Assembly: GCA_944392335.1 (NCBI GenBank) | Contig: CALXWJ010000092.1 | Span: 27,769 to 91,768 of the forward strand | Reading direction: 5' to 3' | DNA length: 64,000 bases | From: an uncultured Clostridia bacterium | GTDB lineage: Bacteria; Bacillota; Clostridia; UBA1381 | In this document: one piece after another, positions 8,502 to 17,928 of the stretch | Layout: each line of letters starts with the position of its first letter | How positions within the stretch are numbered: position 1 is the first letter of the stretch | Notes under the pieces: model-generated | The model's input: the letters and a program-made list of their open reading frames with translations, nothing else | Told to the model about the DNA's origin: nothing | The model's database searches: none | Position numbers and translations under genes: made by a program

Positions 8502-8518
8502 ATAAAACGGATACCTTT

Positions 8519-8983
8519 CTATTCCTTTTTTGTCCTGTCAAAAAATATTTCATAAATAATTATCAAAACCGCTCCCACAGTTATAGCAATATCAGCTACG
8601 TTAAAAACAGGGAAATTAATAAACTGAACCTCTATAAAATCCACCACAAAGCCTCTTGCTATTCTGTCCAAAACATTGCCTGCGGCGCCTCCTACCATCA
8701 AAGATAAAGATAACAGCAATAATTTTGACGTCGGTTTTTTCTTTAATATATACCAGATCACCGCCGCACAGAATATGATAGATACGGCGCTCAATATGAT
8801 TATACCGTATTCCCTTTGCGCCAAAATGCTGAATGCCGCCCCTGTATTTTTAACATACACAAAATCCAATATTCCGGGAATTATTTTTATTGATTCTGTC
8901 AGCCCAATACTGCTGACGACCCAAGCCTTGGTTACCTGATCCAAAATAATAATCACTATTGATAAAAGCGACCATAACAGCAT
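8519..8983 (-). CDS. lspA: Lipoprotein signal peptidase (signal peptidase II)
   Basis: The protein has 154 residues and four membrane helices. It is the aspartic protease that cleaves prolipoproteins before the lipidated Cys. The conserved segments VKNTGAAFSIL, GGAAGNVLDRIARGFVVDFIEV and FNVADIAITVG hold the two catalytic Asp residues (in LDR and NVAD). The ATG at 8983 is chosen because AAGGATGG precedes it by about 9 bases; an in-frame ATG at 8998 lacks a good ribosome site. It lies between aroB and the pseudouridine synthase gene. Confidence 0.93.
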   Translation of the reverse strand: MLLWSLLSIVIIILDQVTKAWVVSSIGLTESIKIIPGILDFVYVKNTGAAFSILAQREYGIIILSAVSIIFCAAVIWYILKKKPTSKLLLLSLSLMVGGAAGNVLDRIARGFVVDFIEVQFINFPVFNVADIAITVGAVLIIIYEIFFDRTKKE

Positions 8984-9019
8984 ATAATTTATTCCCATCC
9001 TTACATTTTATTCTTTTTA

Positions 9020-10099
9020 TTATTTACTGATAAATTTCAACGCGTCGATTATTTCCTCTTTAGAAACATCGTCATATTTTTTTACTTCTCCGATTTTTGT
9101 AGGTAAAATAAAGTTTATTTTACCGCCCACCTTCTTTTTATCCATGTTGATCAGCTTTATGACCTCTTGTATATCGCCGATGTCTATCTTTGTGCCGAAA
9201 GAATACAGCGATAATATCTTCTCAATTTCATCAAGCTCCGATTCTTTGAATATCCCTCTTTTAAAAGCCAAATATGCCGCCGCCAGCATCCCTATGCCCA
9301 CACATTCTCCGTGTGTTAATTTATATTTCAAATAGCTTTCTACCGCATGACCGATAGTATGCCCAAAATTCAATTCCGCACGCACTCCCAATTCTTTTTC
9401 ATCCATTTCAACAACCTTCGACTTTATCGCACAATTGGTATATGCCATTTTTATCAAAACATCAGTATCAAGCGTTTTTATTTTTTCGTGGTTTTTCATA
9501 AGATATTCAAAAAATATTTTATCTCTTATGATCCCATGCTTTATTACTTCACCCATACCGGAAATAAACTCAATATCCGGCAGGGAGCTTAGAGTTGATA
9601 CATTGATATATACCGCTTTGGGCTGATGAAACGCTCCAAGGATATTTTTCGCTCCTCCGAAATCTATGCCTGTTTTCCCTCCGACGCTGCTGTCAGACTG
9701 GCTCAAAAGAGTCGTCGGCACTTGAATAAAATTTATACCTCTCATATAGATGCTTGCGGCAAAACCGGCCATATCGCCCGCTACGCCGCCACCCAAGGCG
9801 ATAATTGAGCTTTTTCTGTCCATCTCATGCTCCATACAGCTCCTGCAAATATCAAGTATGGTGTTTATATTTTTATTTTCCTCTCCGGCTTTAAAAACAC
9901 AAACACCTGCATCGTAGCCATGAGCTTTAAGCAGCTCTGATACCTCGTTTAAATATAACTTTTCCACGTTGCTGTCGGTCACTATCATGACTTTTCTCTT
10001 AACATCCGATTCTTTTAGTACATTACACAAATTATCAAAATTTTTTTCAAAATAAATATAATAAGAATGTTCCTTTAAATCAACCAATAGTTTTTTCAT
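9020..10099 (-). CDS. aroB: 3-dehydroquinate synthase
   Basis: The protein has 359 residues. It converts DAHP to 3-dehydroquinate, step two of the shikimate pathway, using NAD and a divalent metal. The NAD-binding region IALGGGVAGDMAGFAASIYM and the loop VPTTLLSQSDSSVGGKTG are diagnostic. Metal ligands are expected in MGEVIKHG (Glu), LNFGHTIGHAVE (His) and THGECVGIGM (His). Length is normal. It is followed after 20-36 bp by lspA on the same strand. Confidence 0.94.
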   Translation of the reverse strand: MKKLLVDLKEHSYYIYFEKNFDNLCNVLKESDVKRKVMIVTDSNVEKLYLNEVSELLKAHGYDAGVCVFKAGEENKNINTILDICRSCMEHEMDRKSSIIALGGGVAGDMAGFAASIYMRGINFIQVPTTLLSQSDSSVGGKTGIDFGGAKNILGAFHQPKAVYINVSTLSSLPDIEFISGMGEVIKHGIIRDKIFFEYLMKNHEKIKTLDTDVLIKMAYTNCAIKSKVVEMDEKELGVRAELNFGHTIGHAVESYLKYKLTHGECVGIGMLAAAYLAFKRGIFKESELDEIEKILSLYSFGTKIDIGDIQEVIKLINMDKKKVGGKINFILPTKIGEVKKYDDVSKEEIIDALKFISK

Positions 10100-10157
10100 A
10101 ACGGTTCTCTTTCCATTTATTTTATTTTTATGTGATAAAAATATTTTTTAAGTCTTT

Positions 10158-10186
10158 AAAGGGCTTGCAAAAAATGCAAACCCTTT
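10158..10186 (-). terminator. Hairpin terminator after the activase gene
   Basis: AAAGGG-c-TTGCA pairs with TGCAA-a-CCCTTT around a 5-base loop, 23 bp after the activase stop. T-rich sequence follows on the minus strand after a few bases. Confidence 0.6.
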
Positions 10187-10208
10187 TTGTATTTTCCGAA
10201 ATACAGCT

Positions 10209-10997
10209 TTAACCGCCTATCTGACATCCGTCTCCAAATATTTTATATGCGGTTTCAAACAACTCCTGCATATATTCGTTCGTCATAGGTTCAATACCCT
10301 TTAATAAATATTCTCTTCCGAGCCCCTCATACTTATCTTCGCCCATTCTGTGATACGGCAAAAGATGGAAATGCTCTACACCCAGTGACCTTGCAAAACG
10401 AGCAATTTCCGCGATCTCTTCCTTTGTATTGTTAAACCCCGGAATAACAGGGACTCTTATTGTAAGATTTGAACCCCACCCTTTTATTCTTTTTGCATTT
10501 TCCAACACAAGCTTATTTGACTGACCGCAAAACTCCTTATGCTTTTCATCGTTCATGTGCTTTATGTCCATTAAAACATAATCAAGATTCTCCAGGTATT
10601 TTTCAACAGTTTCAAAAGGAGCAAAACCCGTGGTCTCAATCGCCGTATTAATACTGTGATCATGTGCCGCACGAAGCAATGCCGTCGCGAACTCCGGCTG
10701 CAGCAAAGACTCTCCGCCCGACAAGGTCATTCCGCCGCCCGATCTTTTATAATAGGGCATATCCTTTAGAACCTCTTTTATGACCTCTTTTACAGTCACA
10801 TCTCTTCCAATGACCTTATCTTTACCGCCAAATTGCATATGTTCAATTTTAAAGCTTTGTGATTCGGGATTACAGCACCATCTGCATCTGAATCTGCAGC
10901 CCTTTAAAAAGACTATCGTTCTTATACCCGGGCCGTCATGTATTGAATATTTTTGTATATCAAATATACGTCCTTGTGTATTTAAATATTCCCGCAT
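10209..10997 (-). CDS. Glycyl radical enzyme activating protein (radical SAM, PflA-like)
   Basis: The protein has 262 residues. It uses SAM and a 4Fe-4S cluster to abstract hydrogen from the glycine of its partner enzyme. The cluster motif is CRFRCRWC near residues 34-41, after YSIHDGPGIRT; GGGMTLSGGES binds SAM. Activases of many dehydratase-type glycyl radical enzymes carry an extra ferredoxin-like insert with eight more cysteines after the radical SAM motif. Here that insert is replaced by a short linker without such cysteines, as in PFL activase. It starts 28 bp after the glycyl radical enzyme gene, its obvious substrate. Confidence 0.92.
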   Translation of the reverse strand: MREYLNTQGRIFDIQKYSIHDGPGIRTIVFLKGCRFRCRWCCNPESQSFKIEHMQFGGKDKVIGRDVTVKEVIKEVLKDMPYYKRSGGGMTLSGGESLLQPEFATALLRAAHDHSINTAIETTGFAPFETVEKYLENLDYVLMDIKHMNDEKHKEFCGQSNKLVLENAKRIKGWGSNLTIRVPVIPGFNNTKEEIAEIARFARSLGVEHFHLLPYHRMGEDKYEGLGREYLLKGIEPMTNEYMQELFETAYKIFGDGCQIGG

Positions 10998-11025
10998 AGT
11001 TCAAATTTTCCTTTCAAAGGCATCC

Positions 11026-13557
11026 TTATCTGTTAAATGCCTGCTCCGTACGATTGATAATGTCATCCTGCAATGATTTTGACAGCGTGGTAAACAGTGC
11101 ACTGTAGCCGGCAACCCTGACAACAAGACTTTTATAGTTTTCAGGATGCTTCTGAGCGTCCAGCAAGGTTTCACGGCTTACGACATTAAATTGCATGTGC
11201 ATACCCTTTTGATCAAAAAACGCCCTGATATATGCAGCAAAATTTGCTAATCCCGATTTTCCGCTCAATGCCGACGGATGGAATTTTTGATTATAAAGCG
11301 TACCGTTTGATGCGGTCTCATGATCCAGCTTTGCAACGGAATTCGCAGCGGAGGTAGGTCCGCATACGTCGCTTCCCGAACATGGCCCCACACCATCCGC
11401 AACAGGCGTATTTGCCAAACGGCCGTCAGGAGTAGCGCCCGTTTGTTCACCCAAAGGCACATTGGCGGATACAGGATATAATCCCGCCTGGAATATACCG
11501 CCTCTCGGATTTTTGTATTTTTCCAATTCCTTTGTATATATATTACCTACGTCTCTTGCAAAGTAATCTACTTCAGGTATATCGTTTCCGTACTTCGGCA
11601 GCGAATGGATTTTATCAAGCAATGCATTATACTTCTTTTTTTCCTCTTCGGTCGCAATACCGTCTATGAACATTTTAAATATTTCTTCTATTTGTGCCTC
11701 TGTAACGGTTTTACCCTTGGAAACCAACTCTTTGACAACTTTTTGTGTAGCCTTATTGGCTTCCTTGGCTGTCATACCGTGACCGAAGTTTTCATCCAAT
11801 GCTTTCTTATATTCTGCCAAAGTCAATACTTTATCTTCAAATACGAGTTTTTTAACAGCCAGCAAAGCGTCTGTCATATTCGCGATACCAAAACCCTGCG
11901 GTCCGGTAAAATTATACACCGCTCCGCCCTCTTGGATAGTTTTTCCTCTTTTGATACAATCCTCAATCATAGAAGACTGGAACGGCAGCGGGCATCTTTC
12001 TCTATGAGCATAATCGATCGCATTGTCAGCATTGACAAGCAGCCCTATATTATACTTCATTTGCTTTTTATACGCTTCATAGAAATCATCAAAGGTTTTC
12101 ATATCCTCAATATTTCCTGTTTGGATACTTATAAGCTCTCCTTTATCGTATCCATTTGAAAATACAAGCTCCAAAGGCCTGCACATATTGAAGAATGCGG
12201 CGTCATGCCATCCGTCTGTTTTCCCCGGGACCTGCGGCTCAACACAGCCTATAATATTATATCCTCTTGCTTCTTCAAGCTTTATACCCCTGTTCATCAA
12301 AGCGGGAATAATGACCTCATCGTTATAATAAGCAGGCAGACCCACTCCTGTTCTTGTAAGCTCCGCACATCTTAACATAAATTCTGTAGGAGTTCCGTTC
12401 CATATCCTCACTGAAAACGACGGAGCAGGAAGCTGTGTATGCATTGATGCTCTGATACACATATATGACATATCATTTGTAGCGTCGGTCCCATATTCTG
12501 TCTGTCCGCCGGCACATAAATTCTGAAATAAGCTGTAGCCCGCAAAGCCTTCGGCAGACGCGGCGTCTCTTGCCTTGTTCAGATCATTCAGCTTGACCCA
12601 TATACAGTCGACAAGCTCCTGAGCAAATTCTTTCGTTATTATGCCTTTATCTATATCTGCCTTATAATAAGGATACATATACTGATCAAAACGTCCGGGG
12701 GAGATTGAATGGCCGCTTGATTCCATCTGTAAAAGCATTTGTATAAACCAGAACGACTGACAAGCCTGCATAAAGTTTTCGGCCGGATTTTCCGGAACAT
12801 TAGCACAGTTTTGGGCAATGACAAAAAGCTCCTCGCGTCTTTTCGGATCCTTTTCCTTTTTACCCATTTCCATAGCTAACTGCGCGTATCTTCTCGCATA
12901 TGTAATCGCCGCGTTTGCAGAGATAATAACGGCTTTTAAAAATTCACTCTTTTTAGGGTAATCAGGATCGTAAACATTGCAGCTGTCAAGTTCAGCCCGC
13001 GCTTCTTCTATCAATCCCTTATAGCCTATCTTTAAAATTTTACCGTAATTTACCGTAAAATGACCTATACCGTTATAAAAATAGTTACCCGGAGTAAAAA
13101 TATTATGTTCTATCGCCTTCAAGGTCTCCGGCGCCATATAAGCGGTCGCGAGCTCGCTTGTGGTCTTTCCCTTCCAATAAGGATATATATTGCGCAGTAT
13201 TTTTTTGTTTTCTTCCGAAATGTAAAACGGATCGGCTGTTCTTGTTGCGATGGTATCGAGCTCTCCCTCAAGCCATTCATATGAATACTCGGGGAAAACC
13301 TGACAGCTTCTCGGCGCTTTTGTCGCGCTTCCTACTATTAATTCATTATCTCTTATAGTAATTGGTATATTTTCCAATATGTGCTCAAAAGCCAGCGCTC
13401 TTCTTCTTACAATAGGCTGTCCTTCCGTTTGCTTGTAGCTTTCTGTAAGCAGCACCGCCCTGTCCGTTTCTATTTCGGGCATCTTTTCAAAAAGTGCGGA
13501 TATAAGTTTTCCTATCCTGGGGCTCATTAGAATATCAGGTGTTTGAAATTCTGCCAT
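11026..13557 (-). CDS. Glycyl radical enzyme, diol/glycerol dehydratase-like
   Basis: The protein has 843 residues. The radical glycine is Gly817 in VRVAGYSALF. The thiyl cysteine is Cys438 in GCVEP, with Glu440 two residues on and Asp452 at +14; His283 lies in SGHSISPGRFDQYMYP. This set matches the B12-independent glycerol dehydratase (Cys433, Glu435, Asp447, His281 in Clostridium butyricum, from memory) and excludes pyruvate formate-lyase, which has two adjacent cysteines. Substrate is probably glycerol or a related diol. No microcompartment or alcohol dehydrogenase genes are near. The ATG at 13557 fits the family N-terminus; the upstream extension runs into repeat copy C. Confidence 0.88.
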   Translation of the reverse strand: MAEFQTPDILMSPRIGKLISALFEKMPEIETDRAVLLTESYKQTEGQPIVRRRALAFEHILENIPITIRDNELIVGSATKAPRSCQVFPEYSYEWLEGELDTIATRTADPFYISEENKKILRNIYPYWKGKTTSELATAYMAPETLKAIEHNIFTPGNYFYNGIGHFTVNYGKILKIGYKGLIEEARAELDSCNVYDPDYPKKSEFLKAVIISANAAITYARRYAQLAMEMGKKEKDPKRREELFVIAQNCANVPENPAENFMQACQSFWFIQMLLQMESSGHSISPGRFDQYMYPYYKADIDKGIITKEFAQELVDCIWVKLNDLNKARDAASAEGFAGYSLFQNLCAGGQTEYGTDATNDMSYMCIRASMHTQLPAPSFSVRIWNGTPTEFMLRCAELTRTGVGLPAYYNDEVIIPALMNRGIKLEEARGYNIIGCVEPQVPGKTDGWHDAAFFNMCRPLELVFSNGYDKGELISIQTGNIEDMKTFDDFYEAYKKQMKYNIGLLVNADNAIDYAHRERCPLPFQSSMIEDCIKRGKTIQEGGAVYNFTGPQGFGIANMTDALLAVKKLVFEDKVLTLAEYKKALDENFGHGMTAKEANKATQKVVKELVSKGKTVTEAQIEEIFKMFIDGIATEEEKKKYNALLDKIHSLPKYGNDIPEVDYFARDVGNIYTKELEKYKNPRGGIFQAGLYPVSANVPLGEQTGATPDGRLANTPVADGVGPCSGSDVCGPTSAANSVAKLDHETASNGTLYNQKFHPSALSGKSGLANFAAYIRAFFDQKGMHMQFNVVSRETLLDAQKHPENYKSLVVRVAGYSALFTTLSKSLQDDIINRTEQAFNR

Positions 13558-13609
13558 AATTCTACATCTCTCTTTCTTTTGAATAAATAAAAATAATCTT
13601 ATCCAAGCA

Positions 13610-13708
13610 TTCAATAAGGGCTTGTCACGTCTTGGGCAAGGACAAAAGCACTGCACAGCAGCACTTCAATCGGTGGGAGATCACACTCTCACACCGGAGT
13701 AATTTTAC
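13610..13708 (-). repeat. Dispersed hairpin repeat, copy C (partial, in a leader)
   Basis: It contains the ATTCAATAAGGGCTTGTC module and a central hairpin with arms CGGTGGGAG and CTCTCACACCG, but lacks the GC-rich third hairpin. It lies between the predicted promoter at 13727-13755 and the glycyl radical enzyme start, so it would be in the 5' leader of that mRNA. Confidence 0.8.
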
Positions 13709-13726
13709 CAATTTCCATATGTTTTT

Positions 13727-13755
13727 ATTATATCATAAAAAAATATATATTTCAA
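13727..13755 (-). promoter_or_regulatory. Promoter of the glycyl radical enzyme operon
   Basis: On the minus strand TTGAAA (13750-13755), 17 bases, TATAAT (13727-13732). The predicted leader is about 160 bases and includes repeat copy C. Confidence 0.55.
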
Positions 13756-13787
13756 TAGAAAATACAAGTATTTTATAATATTTTTTC

Positions 13788-13820
13788 ACGAAAAAATACT
13801 GCGTCCTAAGACGCAGTATT
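13788..13820 (-). terminator. Rho-independent terminator of the solute-binding protein gene
   Basis: A perfect 11-bp stem, AATACTGCGTC and GACGCAGTATT, with a 4-base loop is followed on the minus strand by a T run. It begins 27 bp after the stop codon. Confidence 0.9.
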
Positions 13821-13847
13821 CAAAATTATTCATATCAAACGGCCGGC

Positions 13848-15320
13848 TTATTTGCTTGCCAAAAATTCATTATATTGTCTTTGCAATTCTTCAAGCACTT
13901 TTTGCTGTCCGGCTTGTTCCATTTTTTGCATATATTCGTCATAGTATGTTTCACGCGGCGCGGTACCATACTCGATTCTTGCCTTATATTCGGCAGAGAC
14001 ATTTGTGATATTTGCCAATTCATTTGTAATAGCATCGGTATCAGGTACGAAGCCTAAAGCAGGAGATTTTCTTGCTTCATCATTCATTTTTTCTGTTTCT
14101 TCCCAAACATTATCAGGCTGACCCTGCATTATATAGCCTTTAAACTGGTTACCGTATCTCCATGCGTTTTGTCCCACACCATTATATCCGCTGTTCGGGA
14201 TCTCTGCGACCTTGCCTTCTTCATCCATTGTAAAATGAACGTCTTGTATTCCCCAGCAAATAAGATTATATAATTCTGTATTTGTGTTCATCAGCTTGAT
14301 CAATTCAACAGCCTCTTTAGGGTGTTTTGAATTTGCCCCTACCGATACCATTGTCAATAACGGGGTGGTTCTTCCCACATAAGGCTCTGCAAGGAACGCG
14401 TATACCGGCTCATAACCGTAGTCTTTAATATAATATACATCCTGACCGGGCTTCCATGTTGTTGTTGAAAGACCTATCTGTTTATATTCTTCTGTTGTTG
14501 TAGCGGTTGATTTACTTGCTATATCAGATCTGATGCATCCGTCTTGATACCATTGGGCAACCATATCAACGCCAAGCTTCCATTCATCTGTCTGATTTAG
14601 AGCAACAAGTTCATTCGATGATCCGTCTTTTCTTAAGTAAATACCTCCTGCAATTTCTTCATAAATAGCCTGTGTTGAAAAGATTCCAGGCTGAACAGCA
14701 TATAAATCAGGACGTTTTTCATGAATTGTTCTGACTGCTTTATCGATCTCATTCATCATTTTTTCAACATCTTCATAGGTTTTTGCATTCAATGCATACT
14801 CATGAATTTTTGATAAATCAACACCACATTCTTCAGCAATTGGCTTTCCCATTTGTAAGCATGATGGATTTGAAACAACCTGAATATTAGGAATACCATA
14901 TATCCTTCCGTCAACCATTGCGGCTTCAAGATAGAAATCCTCAATTACCTCACTCATGTTTACTTCTTCAACCAGCTCGGTAATATCATAAAGACCGCCG
15001 AGACTTACAGCTGTTTGGTATGGATTGATATAACCCGTAAAGGCAAGATCATATTCTTCTTCTGCTGCCATTTTTAACTTCATTTTTTCAGTAAATGATG
15101 CTGTATCTATGTACTGGATATCAAGCTTCATACCTATTTCGGGCTCAATGATCTCATTTGCCCTTTCCAAGACTGTCGCATTGTCGGCAGGCGTATCACC
15201 TATACAATACCATAACAACGTACCGCCGTTTGCACTCTCGTCTTCACCACATCCTGCCAGGCAGGATACCGCGCCTGCCGCTATGATCAGACACATTAAC
15301 ATCGAAATCTTTTTTTTCAT
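13848..15320 (-). CDS. Lipoprotein extracellular solute-binding protein (LplA-like, DUF3502-type)
   Basis: The protein has 490 residues. The lysine-rich start, hydrophobic stretch and lipobox LAGC (Cys near residue 24) mark a membrane-anchored lipoprotein. The rest is a family 1 sugar ABC transporter binding protein (LLWYCIGDTPADNATVLERAN, then YDLAFTGYINPY), with a C-terminal region like DUF3502 domains of LplA-type oligosaccharide receptors. No permease genes are adjacent, and it has its own promoter and terminator. It must pair with a transporter encoded elsewhere or serve as an orphan receptor. The ATG at 15320 follows AAAGG by 10 bases. Confidence 0.86.
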   Translation of the reverse strand: MKKKISMLMCLIIAAGAVSCLAGCGEDESANGGTLLWYCIGDTPADNATVLERANEIIEPEIGMKLDIQYIDTASFTEKMKLKMAAEEEYDLAFTGYINPYQTAVSLGGLYDITELVEEVNMSEVIEDFYLEAAMVDGRIYGIPNIQVVSNPSCLQMGKPIAEECGVDLSKIHEYALNAKTYEDVEKMMNEIDKAVRTIHEKRPDLYAVQPGIFSTQAIYEEIAGGIYLRKDGSSNELVALNQTDEWKLGVDMVAQWYQDGCIRSDIASKSTATTTEEYKQIGLSTTTWKPGQDVYYIKDYGYEPVYAFLAEPYVGRTTPLLTMVSVGANSKHPKEAVELIKLMNTNTELYNLICWGIQDVHFTMDEEGKVAEIPNSGYNGVGQNAWRYGNQFKGYIMQGQPDNVWEETEKMNDEARKSPALGFVPDTDAITNELANITNVSAEYKARIEYGTAPRETYYDEYMQKMEQAGQQKVLEELQRQYNEFLASK

Positions 15321-15356
15321 TTTTTTCAATCCTTTCTCTAATAAGATTATATGTAC

Positions 15357-15385
15357 ATTATATCACTGTTTGGTCAATATTACAA
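15357..15385 (-). promoter_or_regulatory. Promoter of the solute-binding protein gene
   Basis: On the minus strand TTGTAA (15380-15385), 17 bases, TATAAT (15357-15362), about 37 bases before the start codon. Confidence 0.6.
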
Positions 15386-15478
15386 GATATTTTTAAAATT
15401 TTTTTTAATTTTTGTGGATTTTTATTTTCAGGCTGAAATCATACGCTGAATTTCATTGATATTAACATTTATAAATGG

Positions 15479-16306
15479 TTAAACAGTTTCTCTCGCGTCT
15501 ATATATACCACATTATTTTTATCATCTGTTATCTCCCATACCGGTGTTAAAAGAAGACTTTCATGAAAATCATCCGTTTCAAAAGTAGAATATCCGAGCC
15601 TTATATTTAAAATTTTATCCGGAAGCTCTTCACCGTTTTTTGAATTCAAATATTCGATCAGCATTCCCGGAATATCTTTAATACTGCTTTTGTTGTTATC
15701 CTTGCCTTTTTGATTGTACCAATTGCCGTATACAGCATAAATACCGTCCGATTTCATCCGGACATTCACCTTTGCCCCGAAAATCTCAAAATCTCCGATG
15801 TATTCGTAAAACGTCACATCATATCCTTCCGGGGTATCCGTAACCGAAGCATTTGAGTCCTTCATATCCATTCCCAGGTCCTCCAAATAATCTCTTGCAC
15901 ATTTCTGAGCATTGCTTCTGTTTATCTCGGTTTTGATAAGAGGCAGATCATATGTTCTTATTTCAAATCCGTCCCCTTCAAAATTAACATAGGCGGCATC
16001 CGTTTCAAAACGGTTTTCTTCCGCTGAATATGCATCCTCCCCAAGGGCCTCTTTGGCAAAGCTTTCATAATCTTTTATTACATTGGAAACATAAATATAC
16101 CGCATTTCATTTGTATAATTGTTTTCGGTCAGCAATTTCTCATCTATATCAACATTTTTATTTTTAAGTAATTCAACAACCTGCTCGGCAACCTGTGTCC
16201 TTAAGCCTTCTGTTCTGAAATTACTGTATATCAAATATATAAGCAAGGCAATATTTATTATGACAAAATATACAATAAGTATTGTTTTAGCTTTATGCCA
16301 GTCCAT
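15479..16306 (-). CDS. yycI: YycI-like regulator of WalK
   Basis: The protein has 275 residues with one N-terminal transmembrane helix after MDWHKAKTILIVYFV, the typical YycI start, and a large extracytoplasmic domain. In Bacillus, YycH and YycI (WalH, WalI) contact the WalK sensor at the membrane and modulate its activity. Here it is the last of the walR-walK-unknown-yycH-yycI series, which supports the call. Sequence in the soluble part is diverged. Partial repeat copy D separates it from yycH. Confidence 0.78.
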   Translation of the reverse strand: MDWHKAKTILIVYFVIINIALLIYLIYSNFRTEGLRTQVAEQVVELLKNKNVDIDEKLLTENNYTNEMRYIYVSNVIKDYESFAKEALGEDAYSAEENRFETDAAYVNFEGDGFEIRTYDLPLIKTEINRSNAQKCARDYLEDLGMDMKDSNASVTDTPEGYDVTFYEYIGDFEIFGAKVNVRMKSDGIYAVYGNWYNQKGKDNNKSSIKDIPGMLIEYLNSKNGEELPDKILNIRLGYSTFETDDFHESLLLTPVWEITDDKNNVVYIDARETV

Positions 16307-16328
16307 GAAAACATCCTTTCCGCGAAAA

Positions 16329-16375
16329 TTTCAATAAGGGCTTGTCCTGCTATTCAACGAAGACAAAACATCGCT
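16329..16375 (-). repeat. Dispersed hairpin repeat, copy D (partial)
   Basis: Only the TTCAATAAGGGCTTGTCC module and its degraded partner arm AGACAAAA remain. It is in the yycH-yycI gap. Confidence 0.65.
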
Positions 16376-16428
16376 AACATATTTTATTTATCTTTTTTAA
16401 GAGAAAATACACACACAATATCCGCGCT

Positions 16429-17850
16429 TTATTCCCCTACAATTACATTATCTACCTCTACGATCCAATTTGCGTATTTATCTCCCACATTCCCGTCATC
16501 ATTGTAGCCTATATACATTTTCTTTATATTTATTTCATTCATGAATTCCGAATATTGCGCGATTGCATTGTCCAAAGCGGTAAAAAATTCACTCGGGGCG
16601 GCTGTTTCGGATTTTACGTCATAATGTCTTATCAATTGTCTGTAGCTTACTAACCGTCCGTTTTCTACCTTTGCGGATACTCCGGAAGAAATGTAATCGG
16701 TTTCGATAACAACCCTCGTTCCCATTACCATATAATCAAAATTTATAGTGTTTATATCATCGCTTTGTGAAAGATACATTGCCTCACTGTTTCCCAAAGC
16801 CTTGTTTATCTCTGATGTGATCGCCGTTAAGTTCATTATATCCGAATATTCGCTGTTTTCAGAATCGGACAGCTCCATCCCCGTATCCATTGCCGTATAC
16901 TCCAAGAATCCGTTTCGGTCAATTTTCAATGTGGCATTATTTTCAACAAACACAAGCGTCCCGCCGGCTTCGGTATATCTTCTCATTGTACTTGCATTTA
17001 TATCAAATATCTGCAAAATATTATTAATTATCGTTTCATTGATATTTTCCCCATCCTCCATTATGAGGTTTACCGCTTCTATAACAGGCATCGGTGATGT
17101 TGTCGAATAAACCTGTATAAGCGGATTTAATGTGGTTTTCTGGCTGCCGAAGGGCTGATCGAACTTCAGGTCGAATGAATAGTTTATAACGTTTTCAACA
17201 TTATAATCGTTTTTTTCCACACGCTCGTCACATAACTCCCTGAGCTTTTCGCAATCCCTGTTTACACTGATCCTATAATAGCTGTCGGAATCAAAATCCG
17301 CTATGTATATATTGCATCTTGAGCCGTTTGCGGAATATGATATGACTATATCGGAAAACTCGGTCTCCTCCGGTATTATCTGATTATCCGCATCCGCCCC
17401 CAGTAATTGTTCAAACAGATCCACACTGTATTTCCTTGCATAGGAAAGATATACCGATTGGACCGATAATGCCGAATACAATTCTTCCTTATCTATTTTT
17501 ACAATCATTTCAGCTGGCGCTGAAAAAGCCATTTTTAAAATTTCATCCGTTTCCGCCGTTATGTCCTTAAACGCGCTGTCATTCGGATTCAAAGATATCC
17601 TGGTCGTCTGGTCTCCTGTATTCAAAAGAATTTTTTCCGGATTCAATACCTGTATTTCATATTGGTCATCATCTGTAAAATAATTTACGATATTTTCATA
17701 CAGCTTTGTAATGCGTAAATTCCCTATATTTGAAAAAAAATTATAGCCGGTAGGCCATAATTTTTTCTCAATCAATATTCTGCTTCCCAAAACAAAATTC
17801 AGTATAATCAGGAACCCCAGCAAAGCACTTTTTAACCGTTCCTTTTTCAT
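16429..17850 (-). CDS. yycH: YycH-like regulator of WalK
   Basis: The protein has 473 residues with one N-terminal anchor (residues 9-25, LLGFLIILNFVLGSRIL) and a long exported domain. The N-terminal sequence, including the Trp-Pro after the anchor, and its position between walK and yycI match YycH. It is expected to bind WalK on the outer membrane face together with YycI. No catalytic motif is visible. Conservation beyond the N-terminus is low, so the call leans on gene order. Confidence 0.78.
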   Translation of the reverse strand: MKKERLKSALLGFLIILNFVLGSRILIEKKLWPTGYNFFSNIGNLRITKLYENIVNYFTDDDQYEIQVLNPEKILLNTGDQTTRISLNPNDSAFKDITAETDEILKMAFSAPAEMIVKIDKEELYSALSVQSVYLSYARKYSVDLFEQLLGADADNQIIPEETEFSDIVISYSANGSRCNIYIADFDSDSYYRISVNRDCEKLRELCDERVEKNDYNVENVINYSFDLKFDQPFGSQKTTLNPLIQVYSTTSPMPVIEAVNLIMEDGENINETIINNILQIFDINASTMRRYTEAGGTLVFVENNATLKIDRNGFLEYTAMDTGMELSDSENSEYSDIMNLTAITSEINKALGNSEAMYLSQSDDINTINFDYMVMGTRVVIETDYISSGVSAKVENGRLVSYRQLIRHYDVKSETAAPSEFFTALDNAIAQYSEFMNEINIKKMYIGYNDDGNVGDKYANWIVEVDNVIVGE

Positions 17851-17928
17851 AGCTTATTCTTAAATCCTTTCATATACTTATGTGCAGCAAAATTATTTTC
17901 CTACAGTGTCAAGCATATTTATATTAAA

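Noticed and set aside
11026..13557. Pyruvate formate-lyase
   Set aside because: The adjacent Cys-Cys pair is absent; GCVEP with Glu at +2 and Asp at +14 is the dehydratase pattern.
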